From: Bryum argenteum
Taxonomy: Eukaryota; Streptophyta; Bryopsida; Bryales; Bryaceae
Reading direction: 5' to 3'
DNA length: 64,000 nucleotides
Assembly: GCA_037043015.1 (NCBI GenBank)
Contig: CM073321.1
Location: forward strand, 3,539,001-3,603,000
The position numbers and the translations under genes were made by a program. Each line of letters opens with the position of its first letter. Within the stretch, counting starts at the first letter, position 1. Under the pieces are notes generated by a model. It saw only the letters and a list, made by a program, of their open reading frames with translations, was not told the DNA's origin and searched no databases. Positions 48,110 through 57,469 of this stretch are shown one piece after another.

Positions 48110-51100
48110 TTTCGAAACAACAAGAAGGAGAAGGAGAGTGTCAATGTTGTAAGCAACAACGACAACGAGGCGGATTATGCGTTTCTAAGCGCCGTTGTTG
48201 CAAGCAAAGAGGAGATGGAATTAGAGCATGCCTTTGCAATCAATGATGGAGATGACAAGACCATGGCCAAGTGGATCATGGATTTGGGAGGAATCAAGCA
48301 CATGTCACCCCATGGGGCATCGTTCCAAACATATGAGGTAATATCACCACCACAAAATGTGCACTTGGGAGATGATAGCATTGTGCATGCGGTTGGAGTT
48401 GGCACCATTGTTGAGGAGGTGATGGTGATGGGAGTCAAGCACAAGATCAACATGAAGGAGGTGCTCCACATCGCCAAGTTCAAGAGGAACTTGATTTCCG
48501 TGGTAAAACTTGCTCTCAACGGTTTAAAAGTGGAGTTTGATGATGATGCATGCATTGTGAAAGATGTCAATAGAAAGATGATTGCTAGATTGCCAAGAGT
48601 AGGGAGCTTGTATGAAATGCCCTTGTCCATGCATGAAATGGCCAATGTGGCACACCAAATGCCAGAAATAGCCCCTTTGGAGCTATGGCATAGAGGCCTT
48701 GGGCATTTGAATGTGAAGAGTGTCAAGGCGCTTCAAAGCATGGTGAATGGCATGCAAATCAAGGATGGAGCATCGAATTCGACGGTTTGTGAAGGGTGCG
48801 TTGAAGGCAAGCTCTCGAGGACTCCATTTCCAAGTAAGGGAGCTCAACGTGCAAGCAAGCCTTTGGAGTTAGTCCACCCGGATGTGTGTGGTCCATTTAA
48901 GACCATTTCTATGGATGGTTGCTTGTACTTTGTCACTTTCACTGATGATTTCTCTAAGATGGTGTGGGTGTATGTGTTGAAGTCCAAGGTAGAGGTGTTT
49001 GCCAAGTTTGTGGAGTTCAAGGCCCTTGTGGAGAAGCAATCGGAGCACAAGATCAAGGCATTTCGGTCCGACAATGGAGGGGAGTTCACTTCCAAGGCCT
49101 TTGAACTCTTCTTGCAAGCACATGGCACTGAGAGACAACTATCAACACCATACACACCACAGCAAAATGGAGTGGCGGAGAGAGCAAGTCGCACCATTGT
49201 GGAGATGGCAAGGAACATGCTACATCACCAGAACTTCAACAAGAACCTTTGGGTGGAAGCGGTGGTTACAGCGGTGTACACACGCGATAGGTATTCAACT
49301 AGTGCGCTTGTTGGTAAGACACCCAAAGAAGCATGGAGTGGTAAGAAGTCTTTTGTGACACACATGCATGTGTTTGGGTGTGTTGCTTATGCAAAGGTGC
49401 CGGATGAAAAGAGGATTAAATTTGATGCAAAGGGCACAAAGTGTGTGTTTTTTGGTTATTGTGAAGGAACCAAGGCTTATAGGTTGATGTGTTTGGAGAC
49501 CAAGAAGATCCTCAAGTGTCGTGATGTGGTATTTGTGGAGGATGCTATTTGTAGAGATGCAAATGTGGAGATGCATCCAAGTGGGACTTTGAAGCCACCT
49601 ACGGTGATTTTGGTGGATACAACTCCAATTTCAGCGCCCGTTGTACAAGAGGCACAAGTTGGAGAGGAGTTTAAAGGTGTGCAAAATCCACAAGAGAAAG
49701 AAGAGGAGGAGGTAGTAGAAGAAAACCTAGGCCCACACGAAGAGATTGATGAAGGGCAACGTGCACAAGGCAGTAGGTATCGAAGAAGGGAGAGGAGGCT
49801 GTCAGGTGAGTGGTGGTTGAATTACGTTCTTCCATCTACTAACGAGGTAGAATGTGCAAATGTGGCTTCTTTTGATGATCCTTTGAGTTTGGGTGATGTT
49901 TTGCAAAGTGTGGATGCAAGCAAGTGGGAGTTGGCCATGCAAGAGGAGTATGCATCTCTAATGGCCAATGGCAGATGGGAGCTCGCTCCATTGCCAAAAG
50001 CCCGCAAGAGTGTTGGTTCCAAGTGGGTGTTTAGGACCAAGAGGGATGCACAAGGCAACATGGTGCGCTACAAGGCACGAATGGTGGCAAGGGGCTTCTC
50101 TCAAGTGGAAGGTGTGGATTTCCATGAGACCTGTGCACCCGTGGCAAAGTTTACCACCATTCGTTGCATGTTGGCGATTGGGCAGCCATGGACTTGGAGA
50201 TTCACCAAATGGATGTCAAGACGGCGTTTTTGAATGGTGAGTTGGAGGAGGACATCTACATGGACCAGCCACTTGGTTTTGTGGAGGAGGGCAATCAACA
50301 CCTTGTTTGCAAGCTCAAGAAGTTGTTCTATGGGCTCAAGCAATCACCAAGGGCGTGGTACCAAAGGATTTACATGTTTTTCACCAAAGAAGGCTTTTTT
50401 AGAAGCCATGCGGATCACTCCTTGTATGTGAAGCAAACAAGAGAGTTGTTGTTGATTGTAATCATCTGTGTGGATGATTTGATTATCTTGGCTAGTGATG
50501 ATGCGGTTTTGGGGTGGTTGAAGGCCAAGCTTGAGAAGGAGTTTGAGATGAGTGATCTTGGGCCTTTGGATTTTTGTCTTGGTGTTGCTTTTGAGAGGAA
50601 TCGAAGCGCACTCACCATCACCATGAGCCAAGGCAAATACATTGAGGAGGTGCTCAAGCGCTTCAACATGGAGGAGTGCAGGCCGATTGGCACGCCGCTT
50701 GATGTAAAGGGGTCGTTGTTGAAGCTTTTGGATGAGAAATTTAAGGAGGTTGAAGAGGAGATGAAGGCTATTCCATACAAGGCTGCGGTGGGGTCATTGA
50801 TGTATGCAATGGTGGCCACAAGGGCTGACCTTGCATTTCCGGTGAGCATGGTGAGCCAATTCATGGCAAAGGCTGGTCCTCAACATTGGATGGTGGTTAA
50901 ACGCATCTTGAGGTACTTGAAAGGCACCATTGACCACAAATTGTGCGTTGGTGGTATCAACCTTGATTTGAAGGGATATTGTGATGCGGATTGGGCGGGT
51001 GATGTGAATGAGCGCCGGTCCACGACGGGGTATGTGTTCTTTGTAGGAGATGGTGCAATCTCGTGGAATTGCAAGAGGCAACCTACGATAGCGGTGTCTA

Positions 51101-51465
51101 CTACGGAGGCGGAGTACATGGCAACTAGCCATTGCTTGAAGGAGGCGTTGTGGCTACGGCAACTATTGGAGGATGTTGGGTTTCTGCAAGCGGAGGCCAC
51201 AAGGATCATGTGTGACAACCAAGGGTGCATTGCGCTTGCAAAGGACCCCAAACACCACTCTCGTACGAAGCACATAGATGTGCAACATCACTTCATTCGG
51301 AAGAAGTTAGAGGATGGAGAGGTGAGCTTGTGGTATTGCCCAACGGAGGACATGGTGGCGGATGTGTTGACAAAGGCGCTTGCTAGGGTGAGGTACGAGA
51401 AGCTAACGAAGGTGATGGGATTCCAAGGTGGTAACTACTCGCAAAGTGGGAGTGTTGAAGATTAG
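48110..51465 (+). pseudogene. Copia pol: protease, integrase, RT, RNase H
   Basis: Continues the gag frame after the TAG. The protease box is IMDLGGIKHM, so the D of DSGA is kept but S and A are lost. The GAG-pre-integrase zinc finger is WHRGLGHLN with CEGC. The integrase core has LVHPDVCGPF, FRSDNGGEF and QNGVAERASR. Reverse transcriptase starts at about 49.93 kb (GSKWVFRTKRDAQGN). A shift at about 50180 moves to the next frame (MDVKTAFLNGELEEDIYM). The catalytic box is IICVDDLI, with Cys in place of the Tyr of YVDD. RNase H has GYCDADWAGD, STTEAEYMA and CDNQGCIALA, ending with SRTKHIDVQHHFIRK. The stop lies 13 bases inside the 3' LTR. One stop and one shift make it non-autonomous. Confidence 0.93.
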
Positions 51466-51823
51466 ATTGCTCGTAGTTACTAAGGGTAACTAGAGTTGAT
51501 TAGAGTATGTGGAGTGGGTTGGATGAATAGAGTCTTATCGTATATGGAGAGGGCTTGTCCACAAGAGCCTTATCGTGTGTAGAGAAAGATGGACCACTAG
51601 AGCCTTATCGTATGTAGAGAGAGAAGGTCCTCTAGTGGTCTATCCTTTGTAGAGTGATCTTGATCACTGTAACCTTATCTTTGTTGTAGCACCTAGTGCC
51701 TTCACTTAGATATATAAGTAAGTGCTTGGAATGAGTGAGTATCTCATTCAAGCATTCTTTGCTCTACTACTTGTAAGCTTTGTGTGTGCTCTATTCTCTC
51801 TCTCCCTCGATTGAATCTCAATA
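51453..51823 (+). repeat. 3' LTR of the copia element
   Basis: 371 bp, same ends as the 5' LTR. The preceding AAAGTGGGAG is the polypurine tract. The last codons of pol extend into it. Confidence 0.96.
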
Positions 51824-51828
51824 GTTCA

Positions 51829-51895
51829 GAAACCAGTTTGGGGACCAGTTGGGGACCAGTTTTGAGACTAGTTTGGGGAGTAGAAAGAGGTCAAT
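51829..51895 (+). repeat. CCAGTTTGGGGTC tandem array, right part
   Basis: GAAACCAGTTTGGGGACCAG and two further units follow the target duplication. They are the continuation of the array interrupted at 46299. Confidence 0.85.
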
Positions 51896-51947
51896 GGATA
51901 AGATAATTGAAGGGGTAGGAAGAATACCACTATCACAACCATCAAGA

Positions 51948-54540
51948 TGGTGAAGCTGGACTTTCCATGGACACCATGCCATGAAGCGGAGTTGAAGGAG
52001 GACCTCCTCTGGATGGGCTGCGCCAGACTTTTCAATGTCCCCTACGACATGTCCGTCCAGCTGATCATCGAGGAGACGGTCTGCAAGGTTTTCTAGATCA
52101 GTTCGTGGAGCATCGATTACGAGGGAAGTCAGAGCATTGGAAGCCGGGCTCTTGGAGGGCGACGTACCGGTTTCCGGAGTCTCTGGTGGGTTACATCAAG
52201 CGTAGCGGTGATGAAGGGCTTTGAAGCCTGTTCCGGAAGTCACCCAACACGAAGAACGGCTTCAGGATGGAGGATTGCAAGAGTGACCAGGAGATGCGGC
52301 TGCTCCGGTTTCCGGTGCCCAACCTCAGTCCGGATAAGCCGACGACCTGCAGCATCAAGCTCATGAAGTCCATTCTGTGGAGTTACGATGGTAAGCAGGT
52401 GGTTTGGTGGCTTCACATTATCAACAATGTGGTGCAGCGACAGGTCGCCAAGATTGGCAACCAGAAAGGGTGTCCCCTAACCCATTCCTTTTCCATTTCT
52501 ACGCCCGATTTGGCGTTCTCACCGACTGGGAGGTGTTCTACCAGAGCAACATGCAGCTGATGCTATTCGGAGACCCACAAGAGGACATCTCGTCGGAGTC
52601 CGAAGATGAGGAAACATGAGTGCGGCCAAGCAACCTAGAGGGATCACCGGAGCCGGCTGGTGGGCAGAAGAAGAAGCAGACAGAGCAGAGCCAAGTCGGG
52701 CGCAGCAACGCGTTCGAGACGACCACCATGAGGACAAAGGTGAACCGGGGACCTGCTACCCGGTCAGGCAGGGCTACCCTGGATGTGCCCTCCTTATTCA
52801 TGCCCTATGGGGATGACGAGGAGGAGGAAGCCGAAGAGCAAGGAGGACACGCCAACCGGGAAGAGGAGGAAGAGGAAGAAGAGAGAACCCTCCTCATCCG
52901 GAGAAGAAGGGCCCAGATGAGAAGGGCTGAAGCCATAGGAGAGGCTCGTGGGAACCAGTCCGAGGAGGAGAACGACCAGGAGAATGAAGAGGACGAGGAA
53001 GAGACCCTCCCCGATGTAAGAGGCCATCGCGAGGAGTGAGAAGGAAGAACACAACCGGATACGGTAAGAGGCGTTCTACCATCTGGTCCCTCCCGATAGC
53101 GCAGGGGGCATCCTTCTCAGGAAGCTACGCCTGCTGTTTCTACCGGAGTTGCGTTGGTAGCTCCACCAACCAAATAGAAACCTCCAGGAAGGAGGTTGCC
53201 TAACCTCAAATTCAAGGCCAAGAAGAGGAAGAGATTGGCTAGTCTGGAGGTGGCTACTCGGGTCACGGAGGTAGAGCGCGCACCAAACCTGGACCCGACT
53301 CCGATGCAAGAATCGGAACCAATTTTGGCAGTGGAGCCCGAACCGGTAAGTCAGCCTCGGCTTGAGGTGAAGAAGAGGCTGCTCGAAGTCAAGAAGAATG
53401 TCGTTCTCGAGGAGGCTACCTCTCCTCGAATCCATTCACCGGAGCAGGCGGATGCTCCAACTCCCGCAACACAAATAGCGGGAGTTGCTCCGAAGTCATC
53501 TCACCGGAGCATGACAACTCCCGCGACGAGAACCACAACTCCTACTCTTCCTCGACCTTACTACCCGATCCCCAGCGAGGGTACTCTCAATCCCATCCGG
53601 CTCTCCATGGAGGAGGTAGAGCAAGACCACCGTCAGCTGTTCTCTTCCCTGGAACAGCTTGAACGCGTCTTCCGGACAGCCAACGTGGAGCGCTATCCGG
53701 AGCTCGCGGAGGGGTTGCACAACAAGGTGGCAATGCTGCGAGCCGAGAAGGCAGAACTTGAACGGAAGGCCCAACAGGAGGAGAAGATCGCAAGGAGAGC
53801 TCAATGTGAATGAGGGTCTTCGACGACGGAGTTGCAGGAAGTGGATGTACTGAGGAAAACCGTGCAAGACCAAAAAGAAGTAATCCAAAGATTATAGGGC
53901 ATGGACCGGACAGTTTTGCATTTCCTCATGAGGGTGCTGCAACCGATGGCGGAGGTCTAGACCAAGGCGACCTTCTGCAAAGCCTGGATCGGCATCAGTG
54001 AGTCGTCCCAATTGATAGAGCTACTCCGGAGGCACTCGGTAGGGATCAACCAGTGCTTAAAGGAATTCAGGGTACTGACCGGTAACCTTCTAGGAGCTCT
54101 TCCTCATGCGGATTCGAAGGAGGCTGCCTCCGGAGAGGGAAGTGCCCATACTTACTGGAGCACGATTTGAAGAACCGGTGCCCTTAGAAAGTAGGGAGGA
54201 ACCGACACCTGCTTTGAAGGACCCGGTGGCCCAAGAAACGGAGGAGATGAACTAAGCAAGACCAGCGGAGCAGGAACTAACGCCACCCCGGATGAACGAA
54301 GCCACATAAGAAGTGGAGGCACCAGGCGTTTCCATGGAGGAGGATGTAGCAAACTTGAGGGCAGAAGTGAGAGGGGACTCCCCCCGAGAACCGGATGAGG
54401 ACCTGTATGCGATACCAGATGCAGAGGGGACAGAGCCCACCACCGATCGAGCTGAAGAGTCAGACCTCCATCCGGTATCTAGAGGGGAGGAAATGGAGGT
54501 AGCTAAAGAACGAGTAGAACCGGAGGAGCCCACACTTTAG
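51948..54540 (+). pseudogene. Unrecognised retroelement ORFs, Glu/Pro-rich
   Basis: Broken coding sequence that I cannot assign. It begins at ATG 51948 (MVKLDFPWTPCHEAELKEDL) and changes frame at about 52.1 kb to LDQFVEHRLRGKSEHW and YRFPESLVGYIKR. It then continues at 52267 (MEDCKSDQEMRLLRFPVPNL, VVWWLHIINNVVQRQVAKIG) and, after a shift near 52480, FHFYARFGVLTDWEVFYQS up to TGA at 52619. Next come strongly acidic frames (52620-53039), a Pro/Glu-rich frame ending in a coiled coil (53196-53813, VERYPELAEGLHNKVAMLRA) and an acidic frame (54313-54540). The first part recalls the plant-mobile type ORFs carried by large plant retroelements, but no motif proves it. No catalytic motif is seen. Confidence 0.4.
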
Positions 54541-54850
54541 CCGATGGAACAAGAGGCCCTCACTAGTCCTCTACCATCGAAGCTCAAGGCGCTCCGAAAT
54601 AAATGGAAGAGTAGGACTCAGTAGCGCCAGAAGCCACCACCACCCCCTCAGGAACCCAAGCAGCTGCTCCAGACAAGGTGGAGCAATACTCGGCGGACGA
54701 ATCACCTCCTTCTCAGGTGTTGGCATCTTCAGGAAGACGACACCGCCGTCATCGCCCTCGAGTTGGCCAATGACCAACCGGTAGAGGATAGAATGTAGAA
54801 TAAATTAGGTATAGTGTGAGCCTAAATTCCGGTGACCCGGTTTTTAAGCC

Positions 54851-56715
54851 ACAAGTTGGGCCGTGGGGATGGAGTACAACGCTAATTAGCCCTCCAAGCA
54901 ATAGACACCACTTTCAAATACAAACATGCAATGCAAGACAAGTTCAAGTAAAAGACGTAAACATGCAAGGACTCTAATCTTCATGCAAGCACTCTAACCT
55001 TCATGCAAGCAAGAAATTTCAGCATTAACTCCACTTCCAAAATCCACCCTAGGACGCTCAAAAAGCTTCCAAGTGACCACTAAGGGCCTAGGGCTTAATT
55101 AGGGAGGCCAAATAGGCAAAAACCCACCACAAAATCTTTAAAATGCACTAAGTCTAAGGGTGTCAGCACACACACGTGGGGTGCAAATGATGATAAGTCA
55201 ACTATAAAACTCTTTTTCTTCTACAAATGCGAACCAAGGAACCCACATACTCTAGTGCACAATCTACTAAGGCATTCAACCATTCCAACATAAATAAGAA
55301 ACTTTTAGAGTGATTTGGAGTGCGCTTTCGTGCTTGATCCCAATTTCCCAATTTTTAACCTAAGTTTCACCAATTCAGCCCTAAAAATGGGCACCGCTTC
55401 CGCACTGCCCTTGCACATGGTGAACACTAACACACGACCACTTCAAACAACAATTCAAGCAAGAACCATACAAACATTCAAACAAGGAAACAACCACCAA
55501 GCACAAGTGCAAAGCAATGCTAAAATAGATCAAAGCAAACATTTTTTGGGAGAATGGATGTTGCCATTTTTAAGATGAGGGTACACACTTACTACTGCAT
55601 TCAATCCAAGCTAATCAGCAAAAAAGAACAGCAAATAAGTAGAGCAAAAGGAAGAAGAGAGGAGCTCCCCCTCTTATGTCACCCTGTGCACCCTCCGTAT
55701 TGTCACGGGAGGGGACAGGGTGTCGTCGACACTAGAAGCAGTGTCGGCTGCTGCGGCCTTTCGCTCCGGACCCTTGCTGCCGTCGTCACTCCAATTCCGA
55801 CCCCCACCGCGCGGTGATGCAAGTCATCTTCGCGCTTAGTTACCGTCGTGTCACTGCTGCGTTGGGCCGACGTCGTCGCTGCCTTCGGTGTTGAGCTGCC
55901 GTGGAGCCGATGTCGGCCTTGACTGCCGCTGCCGGTGCTGGCCTTCGAAAACTCCGCCGGTTCCCTTGCCCGTCTCGTTGCTGTTGGCTCCTCCGATCCT
56001 TCACAATCGCCATCTTGCTTGTATCAGTACTGCTGTCGGAGCTCTTGGATCGGCCTAGCTGCTGAGGTTGCTGGTCGAACCGGCGTTGCTTGTTAGATCA
56101 CCTTCCCGACCCTACTCTTGCTGCTTTCGCCGTCACTGCCGTTGCTGGCGGTGCTGGATCTCGCCGTCGTCGTCGTCTTGCGGTATTGGATCACGCCGCG
56201 ACCTCCAACCTCCGCGTAGGCTATTGGTTCTGCCCGCCGCCTTCACTGTCGGTGTTTTTTCGCCGCCCTCTGATCGCTGTCCTCGTTGATGCCGAACCGC
56301 CGGACCGCTTGCTGCCGAATGATGCCGTATGTCACCTCCAGCTCGCGCCGTACTAATCGCCGTTCCTGATCTGCTTCGGCGCTCTCCCTGCCCAGTCAAA
56401 AACCGGACACACAAAGAAAAAACTCTCTCTCCCTAAAATCCGGCCCTGGCTCTCCTTCTATGACTCTGTCCTTCGAGGCTTCTCCTTCCCCCGTCGTTGC
56501 AGGTATCGACACGGTTGTCTTATTAGACACACTTTTTAGAATGTCTGTCTGAATTGTCATATTGGACATGTCTGTTAGACGTCTGATTCGACGCGAATGT
56601 CGACCGTACCAAAAATTGCATAGTAAAACACTTGTTGAGATTGACATTGAGGTAAAAAGCTATTTTCATACGTGGCGTAGGGTCGATAATGACAAGGAAA
56701 ATGGAAAATAAGTCA
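54851..56715. other. Non-coding stretch with a GC-rich CNG tract
   Basis: 54.85-55.65 kb is A/C-rich without a gene; a CATGCAAG-CACTCTAA unit repeats near 54.97 kb. 55.70-56.40 kb is GC-rich with many GCTGC, GCCGTCGTC and CGTCGTCG runs on the plus strand. It gives several open frames (55554-55817, 56068-56356 and minus 56414-56133) of low complexity, which I do not accept as genes. A leader or LTR part of another retroelement is possible. Confidence 0.4.
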
Positions 56716-57015
56716 CAGTGGGCGACCGCTGGTAGGCGAGCTTGAGTAGGCGACCGACAGTAGGCATGTGCGATCGACGGTGGCGATCGGCGATCGCTGA
56801 TCGCCCTGAGCTGTCGCGCGTAGGCGACCGGCGGTCCATTAGAGAGACCGGCGGTCGCCAACCGCTTCTAGGCGACCGCCGGTCGTCAGTGAGCTACCGA
56901 CAATCGCCCAAGGCAATCGACGGTCGCTTATAGCGATCGCCGGTCGCCTTGGGGGTAGCGCGCCTGTGGCGATCGGTGGTCGCCTTGGGCCACCGCGTGT
57001 GTGGCGACCAGCACC
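56716..57015. repeat. GCGACCG/CGGTCGC array A
   Basis: About 20 copies of GCGACCG, GCGATCG or their complements in 300 bp, often head to head as the palindrome GCGACCGCCGGTCG or GCGATCGCCGGTCGCC. It lies downstream of the hAT transposase stop. Short repeated motifs near the ends of hAT elements are known transposase-binding sites. Confidence 0.8.
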
Positions 57016-57469
57016 ATGCTTGAATACGAAACAAGCAAGATAATTTCATATCGGTACAAAATGAGCACCAATGCATGTTTATGAATACCTTTTTATCGGA
57101 AACAAGATCAATGGTGCATTTCAGATACAAATTTGTCCATGTCTATAATCATAGTATTCATTTATATGATGTAACTACTACATATACCGAACTATATATA
57201 TTATACTCCGAAACATACTTGAATACTAAAATATTGTAAGCTAATAGTTGCCCTATTTGCCGTACATTGTAGTATTGTACTGAGTACTAACAACGAGTTT
57301 CGTGCTTCCAATCCAAAATAACAAAATTTTAATAACACGTCTTTAGGTATCCTTCAATGTATATGTATCGTTGCTTGATACTTCATCTGCGTTTGGATCT
57401 GTTTCACCTAGAGACTCATCAGTGCTTTGGTCGCCATCCTTGTCTCCGTCCTCTGTCTTATTGCGTACT

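Larger units (their letters stand above)
46300..51823 (+). mobile_element. Ty1/copia retrotransposon, complete but broken
   Basis: 5,524 bp with two 371-bp LTRs (TGTTGAAG to TCTCAATA) and a perfect 5-bp target duplication GTTCA (46295-46299 and 51824-51828). The order gag, protease, integrase, reverse transcriptase, RNase H defines Ty1/copia. By eye the LTRs differ at about 14 of 371 positions, so the insertion is relatively young. It sits inside the tandem array of the large retroelement. Confidence 0.96.
44455..54850 (+). mobile_element. Decayed large retroelement (LARD-like candidate)
   Basis: Near the left end, ATTCCGGGTGACCCGGTTTTT (about 44616) recurs near the right end as ATTCCGGTGACCCGGTTTTT (about 54824). 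TAGAATGT also precedes both. Between them are a GC-richer leader (44.6-45.1 kb), a tandem array (45.56-46.30 and 51.83-51.90 kb), a younger copia element and unrecognised Glu/Pro-rich ORFs (51.9-54.5 kb). No reverse transcriptase belongs to this layer. The shared ends suggest LTR remnants, but the right one is short and I could not define full LTRs or a target duplication. Confidence 0.35.

Noticed and set aside
52794-53054. Hydrophobic 86-codon ORF on the minus strand resembling a membrane protein
   Set aside because: It is the antisense of a Glu-rich stretch (GAG/GAA read as CTC/TTC), not a gene.
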